This document shows, piece by piece, positions 24,659-37,064 of a stretch of DNA of 64,000 bases; the stretch's first letter is position 1; each line of letters opens with the position of its first letter. A model generated the notes under the pieces. That model saw only the letters and a program-made list of their open reading frames with translations, made no database searches and had not been told where the DNA came from. This DNA is from Agaricus subrufescens (lineage: Eukaryota; Basidiomycota; Agaricomycetes; Agaricales; Agaricaceae): the NCBI GenBank assembly GCA_029945375.1, contig CM057065.1, positions 2,232,001 to 2,296,000 on the forward strand, in the 5' to 3' direction. Both the position numbers and the translations under genes were made by a program.

Positions 24659-25154
24659 TCTTCAGGATAAAGACAATGTGCACGATGTAACAAGGATGTA
24701 ACAAGCGCAGTAGGTGAGGAGATAGGTGAGGAGGTCGCTGATTATCACGCTGACCAATCAGTTGGCCCAATCAATTACCAATTAACTACGTCACAATCTT
24801 GTACCACAATCCGCAGTCCGCAAAAGACAACCAGTGGATGAGTGTTCTAGTCTATATCAGTAAAAACCCTGGATACAAATGCTCCGATATTTTCTTACGG
24901 AGTAGATATATTAACGGACATTCAAATAGTATCTGTCAGATACTCCGCTTGCACCGGATTTGCTTTAATTCTGGAGATCGCCAACGCCGACTCGCACGTT
25001 TTCCCCTTATGTTTCATCTGACCGTTGACCGGAGATATCAATAACAAGAAATGCAAGAGAAATATTAACACTTTAGTACTCTAAATCTACAGAAATAACT
25101 TATGTATAGAAATGACGAAGTCTAGGGTGGCAGTGGCAAAAAGTTATTTTGAAT
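24659..25154. other. Intergenic, promoter of the HAD gene and 3' flank of MIOX
   Basis: About 0.5 kb with no supportable gene. It contains CCAAT-type elements on either strand near 24751-24780 (gaccaatcag, caatcaattacc), which are plausible promoter elements for the HAD gene at 24658. Confidence 0.4.
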
Positions 25155-26392
25155 CTACCATTCGACAATGGGAGGGAAAAACTTCGCAATGAGGCCTTCA
25201 TAGTATGGACGGAGCTTCTCAGGGTTGACGCGTTCGTCGCCCTTGCTGTAAAGGTCGTAGGGATTGAAAGCTTGGACAGCTGTCAAGAGTTTTCTATCGT
25301 TTTCGTTGCAGAGATGTTCATATGCCCCTTCACGATGCCAAGGATAAAAGCTATGGTACCTGATCATAGCGAGTCCTTCTGGAGGAAGTGTGCACTGGTC
25401 CTTAAGGACATGGTAGAGGTACTGCCAAGCGGTTAGAATATGCATGCGATGGAAGTATCAAACATATACCTCATCATGACCCCATGAAAGCATAACTTTA
25501 TCAAGCCCACAGTTCGGTTCATAAATGCCATACTTGGTTGAGTACACAGAGTGTTTGGAGTCAGGGTTGCTCTTGAAGGTTTCAGGATAGATGCATTTTT
25601 CGGAAAATTGGCATCCAATGACAAAAGTGTCCTGGAGAGGGTGTCAGGGTTTTGATAGGAATGAAGTGTTGACCAAACTGACCCCTACAACGTCCCACTG
25701 TCCTTCAGATCCGAACAAAAGAAGAAGTTTGCCCAAATCATGAAGAAGCCCGGTTACCTACGGATCACGCCGTCGGAATAAGCACATGGCAGATCTAACG
25801 ATACGCAAGATACCGAGACGAACCTGCATCCACTCTGGCTTGCCATCACGTCGGATAGCCTCGGCTGTCTGAAGTAAATGTTCTATTTGTGACACACTTG
25901 TCTACAGTTGACGCGTTAGCAGCGGACGTTTCAAGAAGGGATAAAACTACCGACATCTGGATCTGACTCGTCCACCAGGGTGTTCAGGAGTTCAATAGCT
26001 TGCCAGACACTCATTTTGACACGCTCGCGGCTCCGAAAAGCTGCACGAGCCTTCAAGTTGAATTCGACAGTTTGTTTTTCTGTGCACCGGAATAATCAGG
26101 ATCACTGCGCAGTAAACAGGACGAAAATTTTTCATACCGTGCTGTTGACGATAGAAGTCCTTCACGCGATCGCAAGCGTTGTCGTAGTCACGAAAATTTT
26201 GTTTGCCTTTATCCTCGTCAAATCCAGATTTTGCATTCCACATGGTCCCCTTCAAGACATTGACTACAATCCGGTGTCAGCAAAATAGACTTTGTTCAAA
26301 TACGGATAAGTAGAGGTACCATCATCAATAGCGTCAGAGACACTCTCAAGCTCTCGACCGCGGTAGCTAAGCTCTTCGGTGACGACGGACAT
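25155..26392 (-). CDS. MIOX: myo-Inositol oxygenase (MIOX)
   Basis: Di-iron enzyme that oxidises myo-inositol with O2 to D-glucuronate, the entry step of inositol catabolism in the cytosol. Seen from ATG 26392 (MSVVTEELSYRGRELESVSD), through several short introns, to TAG at 25155-25157: FRDYDNACDRVKDFYRQQH, then EKQTVEFNLKA and the substrate-lid/LLNTLVDESDPDTS block. Next comes IEHLLQTAEAIRRDGKPEW, then the iron-binding HD pair in GLLHDLGKLLLLFG, with WDVVGDTFVIGC after it. Further iron ligands are visible as histidines in LSWGHDEYLYH and IRYHSFYPWHREG and the aspartate in FNPYDLYSKGDE. The C-terminus reads YEGLIAKFFPPIVEW. Length (about 300 residues) and all metal ligands match the family, so activity is expected. 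It lies next to an aldo/keto reductase that could use its product. Confidence 0.96.
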
Positions 26393-27421
26393 AGGCGAAA
26401 TGTAATCGAAGAGAGATGAGAGTAGGATGAAAGTATGGGCTTTCGCTGATGTGGTGACGGTTTAGCGAAGCCGTTTTATAGTGTTGGTTTGATGTATTAG
26501 CATTGATGAGATATATTTGACTTTTCGTGCTGCTCGGGAGGTAATCAGATGGGATCTTCCCGGAGCTTTCGAAAAATAGTAATCGGAAGGTAGATGGGTC
26601 AATAAGGCACGGACTTACACACGTGTCGTCATCCTGGCACTTATTGAAAGAGGCCAAATTGACATAACTACCCCCACGCATCCTGACACTTGTGGTGCGC
26701 CCACATGGGTAACTTACAAGTGTGTAACGTAATGTTTTCTTGAATTTTGAAATGTGATGTTGACAAGGTTCGATATATCGTTCCTGTAAGACAACAGAAT
26801 TAGATCTAGTCCGATTCTAATATTTGGACTCGCGGCATGTCGTCACCTTGAAACAATCAGTTTACGTAGCTTGCGGAAACGACGAAAAGTAGGGATTGTA
26901 TCCGAATAACGTCGAATATCGAGTACTTGAGTGCGGAGATCAATCACGTTGGCGCCTATGTAAAAAATGCCGAGTGACTATGAATTACACATGGCAAACC
27001 CCCTGGACTTGGTAGGGTCTTTCAAGGACAATAGTTCCCACACTAACCTTGCATTTCTCATTCACGATGACTCACAGCGAAGGCCGTCAAGCCTCATTCA
27101 GGTCCGCTGCACACAACTTTCGCTCTAAATATCAGAAATGAACGCCATCCTGATCGCAAGTGCTGGAGAAGGCTTTGACTCGGCTCCGAATGGTGTACAA
27201 CGTTCTATAGTGCTTCTCATGGTGCTTCTCATGGTGAACGGAGGTGCGATCAATGTTTTCGATTAGAACTTTATCGAAATAAGACGGAGAACATAGATAG
27301 ATACCACAGTAAGCGCTTATGGCATACAGTAAACGTTAAACTCAATACATCGGATTCACACACCCGTCATAATCGTTTCATGATTGGTTTATTGAGTAAC
27401 GCTCGGTGTTCCAACGATAAC
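26393..27421. other. Intergenic 1 kb between MIOX and aldo/keto reductase
   Basis: No gene recognised. It should contain the MIOX promoter at its left end. A 12-base direct repeat (tgcttctcatgg, two copies) lies near 27212-27236. Confidence 0.4.
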
Positions 27422-29071
27422 TCATGGCAATTTAGGCCAATTATCAAAACCAAGTTCAATGGCTGGATAAGAAAGTGCACAGTCGTAAGTCACTAAACTT
27501 AAGAGGAGCTGGCAGCTAATACTTACGCCAAGGTGGAGTGATAAACCTGTGAGGGAGCAAGCCATGATCAATTTTCGTAAGCAAATACAAACCAAGTGCA
27601 AATAAGGGAACATCAAACCTTTTCTGTTTTCCAGCAGCGGCCAGACCATCCAATCGTTCGAGATCCGCCTTTGTGAGCGTTTCACGAGCCCTGATGGCGC
27701 CACTGAGGTTAGAGGTTATACGAGAGGGTGTCACGGATTTCGAGAGGACAACAATCTCTTTCGCAACTGCCGAGCAAAAACGAGAATTAACCATTTATCC
27801 GAATAGAAATGGCATGAGAACTTACGCAAGTATCCAAGTAAGACATCCGCGGGTTGCAGATCATGCTGCTTTGCAACCTCGACGACGTCAGTATCGGTTA
27901 ACATATTAGATTTGGTGGAGCCGAGAGGCGAATAGGCTTGAGGTGTGATTCCTTTTGACCTCAGGTATTCCACAAGCTTATGTTGCGGGTTATAGACGTG
28001 AAGTTCCAACTAAGTTTGAGTCCATTCAACAGGTTCAGCAAAGACGCGAAAATACGTAACCCCGTGACTGACCTGATTCACTGCTGGAATAATTTCGGCA
28101 GTTGGGAGAATTTCCTCAAGTTTCATTTGCGAAAAGTTCGAGACTCCGATGGATTTAACTTTGCCTAACGACAATATTAATTTTCAATTGTCACCGAGCC
28201 TGCAGTGACTATGGAATAACCTTTCTTGACAAGTGCTTCCATTTGCTTCCACGTATCCTTGATATGCCATGAATGATCAACATCACGTTTACCATCGGGA
28301 AGCAGTGGGAAAACTGGGTGGTTGCCCCTTGGGTTTAGCGGCACTGGCCAATGGATTAAATACACTGTGAAACAAGCTCACGTTAGTATCACCCTTTTGA
28401 GGCGTTCGAATACACAGTTGGGGCATAGCAACAATGTAACAAGCCACGCGAAATACACTTACAATCAAGATAATCAGTGCCAAGGTTTGTTAAAGTCTGG
28501 TCAAGGGCTTCTTCAACACGAGAATGCCAAGTTGACCAAACTTTACTGGTAATCTGACACGACAAAATTATGTTAGATCAATTATAGAGATTGAGAGTAC
28601 GGTCACTTTTCCCATTGTCGTATAGGAAAACGGGGACTTACGAATATTTCAGATCGAGGAACGCCTGATGCACGGATCCCTTCTCCCACGTGCTTCTCAT
28701 TACTGTATGCCCTGGGAAATACACATGATCGGATTTCTCAGTTTACTGTAACGAGACCCTTCGAGCGATTTGAAAAGGAACCTTACCATGCACAATCGAT
28801 GTGTCGATATCCCTCTTTCAATGCATGTGCCACAGCCTTTTCAACTTCTCCTGCAGGTGCTTGCCAGGTTCCTATCGAAAAGACACGCAGGATGCACATA
28901 TAATGATGTTAGTCTCCACCTATCGATAATGGGAAGAAACCGAAGTCATGGCATTGGAATCGAATCCTACGTGCCAGCCAGCCAGCCAGCCAGCCTGTCC
29001 GACTCACCAAAGCCTAAAGCGGGGATGTCCTCTCTGTTGTTGAGCTTGATATTCGGGACTTTGGTAGACAT
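27422..29071 (-). CDS. Aldo/keto reductase (GCY1/glucuronate-reductase-like)
   Basis: NADPH-dependent reductase with a TIM-barrel fold. Seen from ATG 29071 (MSTKVPNIKLNNREDIPALG) through about seven short introns to TGA at 27422-27424. Motifs: GFGTWQAPAGEVEKAV, the catalytic aspartate and tyrosine in HIDCAWAYSNEKHVG, the lysine in IFITSKVWSTWHSRVEE, and the histidine in LYLIHWPVPLNP. NADP-site elements are GKVKSIGVSNFSQMKLEE, QLELHVYNPQ, TPQAYSPLGS and EIVVLSKSVTPSRI. All four catalytic residues are intact. The final exon ends IELGFDNWPKLP. The family covers glycerol dehydrogenases, aldehyde reductases and fungal D-glucuronate/D-galacturonate reductases, so the substrate is not fixed by sequence. 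Adjacency to MIOX, whose product is D-glucuronate, makes glucuronate reduction to L-gulonate the best guess. The first intron carries a GCCA microsatellite. Confidence 0.9.
28973..28996. repeat. GCCA tetranucleotide microsatellite in intron 1 of the aldo/keto reductase
   Basis: Five and three quarter perfect head-to-tail copies of GCCA on the plus strand, placed within the first intron of the minus-strand gene just after its donor. Likely length-variable between strains. Confidence 0.9.
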
Positions 29072-30276
29072 GATATCGAGGAGTGGTGTCGGTTGGTGGT
29101 CAGCTGAAGAGCGATAGCATCTATCAACGATCCAGTGGTAGGTATTATAACTCTAACTCTGATCGCGGGCCGGGTTGGGTGGAAGCTCGGACCGTCATAT
29201 GTGCAGCGGAGCGACAGATTGGTGATGCTGTGGTCATGTTTGGTCAATCCGAAGATGTGGGCATTCTGAGTCCTCATGACACCGATTGCCAATGTGACGC
29301 GGGTTTTGGCCATTTTGTAGATAAGGGAAATGATTATATTATAATACTATGCCTTATTGAAATTGAAAGTACGCTCGAACTGTAGCAGTCAGTGATCTAA
29401 TGCGTATAGCACTTGTAAAACTTATTTGGGATATGCGGAATTTGGGCCCGAGGAACGGTGGGAGAAATCTTCAGTGTGGCGTGGTGCATGTGTAATCACT
29501 AATCAGCATGTGGAGGAAAAACACGTGCAGAAAAAGACAGAATCAGGGTCCTCTAATAACTGGATCAAAATTGAAATTGCGCGAGCAATGGAGAGAAGTT
29601 AATTACTTGAGGTGAGGTGGGGTAAGTTATGAACTAGAAGAGGAAGACGGGAGAGGAGAGGGGTGATGGGGTGATGTCGAAGTCACCCATCGGCAGTACA
29701 TCCTCTTCTGTAGGGAGCAGCGATGAGCTGCTCTGCTAGGCGCACGATTTCTCGGGAGGAGATGCGTAAATGCTTCAAGGTGATGGCTCCCTCACGGTGG
29801 CCCAAAGCTCGGCAGTGAGGGAGGATGGGGCATCTGGATGATTTGATCTTGTCAATGAATGTAGCCTGTCCTCGTGGAGAAAGAAGCGGAGACGATATTC
29901 GCCAATGAGTAAGCATGACTTAATATCATACTTGAGCCCTTAAGCTATTTATAGACTATCAAGGCACTACACCAACAATTCAAAGCTATAGTAAAGTATC
30001 AAAATCAATACTGAATACTAATATATGGGTCCTAAAATAAAGTCGATGAGGGGAGTGACTGCTTTGTAGAAAGAATCCAGTCGAACCCGCATGAACAGCC
30101 AGATGACTGATCCCAGACGCAGCATCATTTCCGACACTTTGTCACGCCGTGATACATAAATATGCACCTTGCTCGCTTGAGCCAGCTTGGAAGTCCTCTT
30201 CTGACAGGCCACATTAATATCGGTTGAAGCCGAGCCCGTGTGATTAAAGCTGAAGCGGCTCTGCTGTTGCGCGTGA
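29072..30276. other. Intergenic 1.2 kb, no gene recognised
   Basis: Holds the aldo/keto reductase promoter at the left. A 77-codon minus-strand frame (29683-29916) has moderately protein-like composition but no start context, splice signals or recognisable motif, so I do not call it a gene. Confidence 0.4.
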
Positions 30277-31304
30277 TCATCGGGTATCGGACATACTATC
30301 GGCTGTAGGTGTCAATGTTCCGTGCGGGGGAGGGCTAGTCGTACTCAGCCGGGGCGGGAGGGGAAATGCATCAAAGGATGGGGTCTGGAGTTGGCGAGAT
30401 ATATCGGATTCAGCAGTCAGGGGAGAGTCCAACCTCAGGCTCCTGCAACTCGTGGCAGCATCCGCCAGGTGACGGACCGGGGCACCATAAGCATCGTAAG
30501 CCTCATTCCTCGAGAACAACGGGAAAGGAGATGCTTCATTGTGAGAGTGTGACATGGCATCGGTGGGTTGGTTGATCGTAGAAGAGTTGGCGGAATCAGG
30601 TTGGGCCGTAGCACTGGGAATATCTGTTGGTCCCGTCGATTCTAAGGCGTGCGTGGCGGGTTCGCTTCCATCGGATGGTACGCGATCCAACATGGTTTCT
30701 TCATTGATAGGGGCCAATGATATGTGTGGGCCTGTCGGTGCTGGGACAAGGTGATCATGACTGTAGCTCGAGGATTTATTTTTTCCTTTTCCCTTTCCTT
30801 TGGTTTTCGGTGGTTTTTGGTGCAACCTTGTTATCGCCATGTCCCAAGGATCATGTTCCACAGGTAGAGAGACTCTCTTTGGGACCTCGCCGTGAACACC
30901 TGGCCCCCCATGGCACGATTCTTCGGATAATGGATGTTCCTAAGCGACTGGTTTAGTAGGTGTGAGCGGCTCACAACTCTGATATCTACCTTGAGATCAT
31001 CTACTCCCTTCCTGAGACCTTTCCAGACCAACAGTGTCTTGATTTTACGAGAGCGTCCCAGGCAACAGCAACATAGAAAAACCCCAGCGACCCATAATCC
31101 CAAGTACAGCAAGGCTACAACCGTGCTTACGGTCGGGCCAACTTCCATCGTGCGTTTCATCAGGTGTATCCCGTTGCTGCTTCCGTTACGATACGTTCTG
31201 CCTCAATTCCCGTGTAAAAAGGGGCAATTGAAAGCTTACTCATTATTTGTAAGGGTTCCATGAGATGAATTATTGGTATTGAGAATGGACAAATCAAGGC
31301 GCAT
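30277..31304 (-). CDS. Single-pass membrane protein with short N-glycosylatable ectodomain and long disordered cytoplasmic tail, 304 aa
   Basis: I do not recognise a named family. Three exons splice in phase: 31304-31240, 31176-30990 and 30939-30277 (introns of 63 and 50 bases, GTAAGC..GCAG and GTAGAT..TTAG). The N-terminus MRLDLSILNTNNSSHGTLTN carries N-x-S/T glycosylation sequons. One hydrophobic helix follows (TVSTVVALLYLGLWVAGVFL), then a CCCC cluster and basic residues (GRSRKIK) that mark the cytoplasmic side and a possible palmitoylation site. The tail is Ser/Pro/Thr-rich, with a lysine-glycine run (KTKGKGKGKNK) and an end in TADSMSDTR. No cleaved signal peptide is evident, so the helix is probably a signal anchor with the short N-terminus outside. 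Its topology resembles small fungal cell-surface sensors or adaptors, which is inference only. Confidence 0.65.
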
Positions 31305-33088
31305 CGTAGCTCTTCAACGGTGTGTTTGGAGAAGGAGGGATGAGGGGTCGAAGTATCTGAGAGGGTAGGGGGAGGGAGAGAGAAAGGACAAGGCCGCATA
31401 AATTCAGCGGGGGCCAAAGTGTAAGATTGCGCTAGTTTACGGTATTGTCCCTGTTCCTGGAAAATAGCATAATGACATAAGTTGATGCAATGATGAAGAT
31501 GATGTGTTTCCTGATGGCTTGCTATATTTTAATCACTTTGTTCCTCGACTAGTACAAAGGCGGTTGGGCCAATCGGATTGGTCCTGAACCCGTGCCTCGC
31601 CTTCGCCACAACCAAGCCACAACGGCTTTGTTGCAGTCTGCAGTAATTTTCAAGTCCGAGCACTTTGAATTACCTGTACTTCAAGATGTCAAGAGTGTCA
31701 GTGATGGCAGATGATGACTGAGTGGGGATACAACGCCCAAATGTAGAAGGTGAGAATGATGCTTACCTGGCGGGAACCTCGGTCAGCCACTTGCACACTC
31801 AAGACGGAGCGATGGATAGGGCACTTCGGTTACCCGCGATGGCATTTGTGGACACATACATTCAACATGTTCTTATTCGCTTGCTGTTCGATCCTCCGTG
31901 TCACCTTGAGCGTGTATTATGCCCCCCAAAACCTCGTGTCACCTATCTGCTTATTCGGGGTCAATATCTCCTGTCAACGACTCTATTGGACTCTATTATT
32001 GCACGTGGGGAGGCACCTGCCGAATCGATGTGGTTGTTTTTTTAGTATGGTCGGTGACTCGAGGGTTACTTGTAAGGGAGAAAGTTCGAGAGATTCCTAA
32101 GCTCACGACTTTAGTATCGCACGAGTAGCGAAATCAATGGTCAGCTGGTATCTCGCTGTTCTTCATATGGATCCGTGGCGTTGAACCGAAGTATCTGAAC
32201 TCGTTGACTGCGAAAATGACTGTTATCGCATCGCCCAAGCAAAAATAAAGTACCTACGAGTGATGATCAATCTTCACAGGAGTCCCATTTAACATTTGGA
32301 GACTCGAAACGCATGGTCGTGATCACGAAATTTAGTACGGTGACACTGACTTTGTCAGTTAAGATTAGCCCGGGTCCCCTGAATTAGAAAGATATGTTCG
32401 CGTTAGGTAAAACTGCAAAATCTATCAAGGGAGGTTACCTAGGTTGTTGGGGTTCACAGTGACTGATTCGGTGAATGTTACGATATACAGTACTTACTTG
32501 TCACCCAGACTCTGCTGATAAGATTCACCCTCGGGGCGAGAGCAACTGGCCGACTTCGATTGAATGATCTCAATCCTGTGCATCCATCTTGTAACATCAT
32601 GATAGCATCAAATTCTTTCGGGGCAGCCGTGATAAAACCTCACTCCATTCACCTCACTCCAGATCGCACCGTTGGACGTTTACTGGTAATACTGGCATTG
32701 TCGAATACGGTTGCGAGCCTCGTGCAATCCTGGAACGGAAACAGGGGGGCTGGAATTAGCCGGTCAGGGTATCGTGCGAACCGGAAACATTTTGTTCTCG
32801 GGGCTCCAGGGCTGTGTTTTTCCTGTGAGAGCAGCTTTTTGCTGGTCCGACCAGCTCAGCTGTTCAGACTCTTCCTGGCCTAGGTTTGTGACCAGTCTTT
32901 CGAGTAATAGCACGAAACTGACCTATTTTTATATTTATATCCATCTTCTCCCTCCTCCATCATGAATCGACGTTTACCGCATCGCAGACCTCGTAAATCC
33001 TTGCCCGGTCCCCCTCCTTTTTCTTCTCGGAACACGGCCATTCGAACGCTTGGTCAACCCCAGCTCACTGGTCTAATCCACTCTTTTC
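31305..33088. other. Intergenic 1.8 kb between two divergent genes
   Basis: Should contain the promoters of the membrane-protein gene (left) and of the large disordered-protein gene (right). Immediately before the latter, 32920-32965 is AT- then pyrimidine-rich (ttttatatttatatccatcttctccctcct pattern, read as a TATA-like then CT-rich leader). No gene is supported inside. The open frames at 31722-32100 and 32560-32965 look random. Confidence 0.4.
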
Positions 33089-36000
33089 ATGACCAGCATT
33101 ACCACCGATCCCTCTCACGGCCGTTTTTCTCGTCCTGGATTCACTTTTGGACTGAAATCACAGTCAGAATCTCGCGACAGAGCGCGTGGTTCTCCACGGG
33201 ATCGTGAAGACGATTGGTATATCCCATACACCGGGCCCTATGAGCCACCGCCAGAGCCACGCTCTTCGAGGACCCGGGATAGGGATAGTTGGGGCGATCC
33301 AATCTATACTGGCGAGGTAGCGGTCGGTGGCGCTCCCCGTGTGCACTATGGAGAAAGCCCTAGTGATAGGGAATATAGTTCTAGTGCCTCTGAAGAGGGC
33401 CGGGTACGAGGTCGAGAACGTGCTCGCTCTGTTTCGTCCGGCCATACCACGTCAGCCAGGCCAATCGAGGCTTCGCAGCGGCGGAACTTTTCCACATATC
33501 ATTCTCACAAACCCACTTTGTCCTACACTACATCCGAAAGTGGCGGTGTAGGCGAATCTCCCATTCCTCACCGCCGCCAGTCAAAGGATAGACAAGCATC
33601 TCCTCGCGCTAGCCTTGCCAGTATCTTTACCTTCGGCGTAAAACCTCCTATATCACCTGTCCGCGCAGACCGCACTGCCAAATCACCAGGCAAGATACTG
33701 CCATTCAGACCCAGTGCAGTCTCTGCTGATAGTGCGGCCAACAGAATGTCGAGTATCGAACATCGACGTACGATGTCGGGAGGGACCGCCAGCCTATCAA
33801 CAGGTTCTAGATATACGGCCGGTGACCAAATTCAAAGCCTTCCTTCTCAGACAACAACAGACGAAGATTACTATAATTCTTATTATTCAACTCTTTTGAA
33901 CGTACCGACAAATACCTTCGGAACCGATTCCGCCAATCCTCCTCGAAGTCACCCATTCATTCAATCTACTTCTTATCATCCTTTTATATCTGTTTCTCAA
34001 GAAGCAGAACAAAGCCAATCCAGCTCTACCCACCCACAATCAGCGCCACCTTCCTCTAGCTCCTATGACACCCAGCCGATGATACCAAAACTTGCCTTTT
34101 CGGAGACCCCAAGTAACCATCTAAACACGACATATACTCCACTCAACTCTTCTTCTCGTGGGACTCCGCGTAAATTTATAAAAGGATCTGTTTCAACCCC
34201 TAATTTCCAAGCTGTCAACACCAGATCAGGCGGGCCTCGTAGGATACCGAAAGGTATAGAGCGATGGCTGTCAGCTGAGACCTGGTGTGATGCATTACTC
34301 TTTCCGCGACCGCGACTAAGGTTGCTGAACGAACCGGGTTCGAGTGGGCAGGTAGTGAGCCCTCTTGGAAGCCCCGTTGTGCCGGATCCCAAGGTTACTC
34401 AGCCGACGGAGAGCGTCCCTTCGAGGGTGTTGGCCCATTCACGATCACTTGTGAATATGAGGGGTTCCCAAGGAGGATACAAGCCTGGTTCACCATCTAA
34501 GCTCCCTCCGCCACGTCCGAATACTTCTTCTGCCGAGAATACGGACCAAGCAGGCACCAGCAACAGGCCACGACCCTTACGGCCGAAGAGCTGGTCATCG
34601 GATGATCTCGATTTACCCACACCGGTACCCTCTTTAGCTCGGTGAGTAGAATGTAATCAGATACGTTTGAGACATGGCTGAGGCTATTGTAGGGTGCTTG
34701 CGGAAGGGCAAAGATTAGATTCTGAACGTAAAGAATGGCAGAGTCGGGCATCCCACTCCTTAGGAAACAAGCGAGCTCGCAGTGTATCCCGCGCGCGATC
34801 CAAATCCCTAACAGCCAATGGAAGGAAAACTGATACTCAAGCAAGGGGTCATCTTAACTATCTGGCTGCACGCGCCGTTCATGGAAATCAAGAAGTCATC
34901 CCACTCGTGCCTTCAATGCGTCACCAACGCAAGTCGCCTTCGCAACAAGGATCGATGTCACGTTCTTCACAATCCCAATCCCAAACCCAGACCAGTTCTA
35001 CCGGACGCAGTCAAGCTCACTCTTCTAAATCTGATTCTCGTGATCACTCTCGTGCTGAATCATGGAGCAAGTCAGCACTGAAAGTGGTCCAGTCAGCTCC
35101 TTGCTGCGATGTCGATGCCACGAGAACACCAGTAGTCGAGAATAAGGTTCCTCGGCAAAAGGAAGCCTGTAACGCGCCGTTGAACAATGACGTCATAACG
35201 AGTGATGTCGCTGATCCAACCTTTGTCGCTGGCCCGTCAACATTACCTTTACCGGTTGTCGTACCTTCGCCCACGCCTTCCAGCACGTCTAGGATCACAG
35301 ACCCTCGTGTTGGTATAGCGATTTCTACTCCTTTGACGGACGAGTCCCTCAATCGAGATAATCTCAGGCTTTTGTCACATCCTTACGCTCAGGGTGGTCT
35401 TTATCCACCTCCTTCTCGTGAGCCGCCCGCAGAGTACGCTGGGCGACATCCAATCACTTCTACTACGCAAACTGCACAGTCTTCTGATTGTCCGGCTGCC
35501 CAACCAAAATATTCATCTCATGCCCTACCCTCTCATCCCTATGCACAAGCTTCCTCCAGTCTCGGCTCATATGATGACGATCTGGTTAATTATGTCTTAG
35601 CTGATCACAATGCTTGGAAGATGTGGTCGCCTTTTGGTGATGAGAACTATAATGTGACGGGGATCACGGATACTGCTGGTGTTGGAGAGGTACTGGTGTA
35701 TGCAGCCGAACAACAGAAGGATGGCGTCAGTGGTTCCAAGGATAGTGATCCAGGCTCTGCAACTAGGACGCAAGGTGTGAGGAAGGTAGATTCGGCGGGG
35801 AAGCTTGGTTCACGTTCGAAATTACCGGTGCAATATGATGTTACACGACCAGTACCCCCTCTGCATTTACAAAAAGCCCCGGATACTCCACATACTTTTG
35901 CTTCATCTTCTCTGGAACATCGCATCACACCCAAGATACCTCAGTTTGTGAAAGATGAGATGGCAAAGAATTTACCTGTTCCAGTTGGTGGGTCAGCAGA

Positions 36001-37064
36001 ATCGTCACAAAGTAACTCCCCTCGCCCTCTTGGAAGCCCAAATGACCTTGTTGGATTCCACGATCTGTTCTATAAGCCGGGGGGTGGGTCACCCAAGGAT
36101 CGGGTCATGCAACAATCGTCCAGCGAATTAAGCACAAACTCTTCCCAGCATTCACAGACACAACTTTCGAACATTCCCTTCGATCTCAAGTCTCCTAACC
36201 AGAGACGAGCGAGTGGCTTGTCTATGTTAGCGCACAAGTTGAGTAGAGAGTACGAGCAACTCTCTAGTAGGGAGCAAGCGAGTAGTCGGTCGGGTGACAG
36301 TATCGCAATGGCATCTCCTCGACCATCTTTAATTCGGAAACCAACAGAAGGCAGTCTGGAGTTCGTATTTGAAGAAACACAACCTCCAGAACTGCCTACG
36401 GGTGAACAGCTCAACGCTGGGCAAGGGCTGGGACTTTCATCGTTTCGACATCAAGACAACATACCGGAGGATGTTGCTTCCGTGTTTACGACCGGGACTG
36501 GCAAGGAGATTGAGGCTAGTGAGGATGAAACAGGTATGTCATCCCCATGTGTTTTTCTAATGAATTGAGCTGAGTAGATAAGTAGAACATGTTCATGTCA
36601 GAAATGTTGCAGCTCTTACGCCCGCTGAAGTTGCAAGCGACCACCGCGTGTCGTATACTGGCCAAGTGGATGATGCCGGCATTTCTCCAATATCACGGGA
36701 CAACCCTAGCAACGCTCGCGAAAGACTTGACTTTCCACGTAGCCCCCTCACCTCGTCTGAGGGCCGCATCACATCGGGTCTACAACCTCCGTTATCAGAT
36801 AACACTCGTAGTAGCTTTTACACTACTGCCTCAAGCGTATCCAATATGTCGAATTTGTCTGATTTCCCCGCTCCCCCTAGAAATCACATGTCCCTGTTGT
36901 CGGCGTTCTTCAATGAGGCGAACGGTTGGGCACAGACAGACGCAGGAGATGCCGAAACCCCATATTCTCCCCAAACTAATGATCACAATCGACTAACGTT
37001 TGGTGCTGGCGCTGACGTGGAGGACATTGTTCAAGAGCTCTCCAACAATCCCAAGCCTTTCTAG
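33089..37064 (+). CDS. Large intrinsically disordered Ser/Pro/Gln-rich hypothetical protein
   Basis: I do not recognise a domain. Three exons: 33089-34643, then a GTGAGT..TTGTAG intron, an exon to about 36532, a GTATGT..AAGTAG intron, and a last exon to TAG at 37062-37064. All join in phase, giving about 1280 residues. Composition is Ser, Pro, Arg and Gln rich from end to end. Arg/Asp/Ser repeats lie near the N-terminus (RTRDRDSWGD, RGRERARSVSS) and Ser/Gln runs in the middle (SMSRSSQSQSQTQTSSTGRS). The few ordered-looking islands are DEDYYNSYYSTLLNVP, ERWLSAETWCDALLFPRPR, DDDLVNYVLADHNAWKMWSP and SLLSAFFNEANGW. SP/RS dipeptides suggest many phosphorylation sites. It could be a signalling or RNA-associated scaffold of basidiomycetes. 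The start at 33089 is the first in-frame ATG after the leader. Confidence 0.7.

Noticed and set aside
29683..29916. 77-codon minus-strand frame as a gene
   Set aside because: No splice partners, start context or recognisable motif; kept only as a remark in the intergenic entry.
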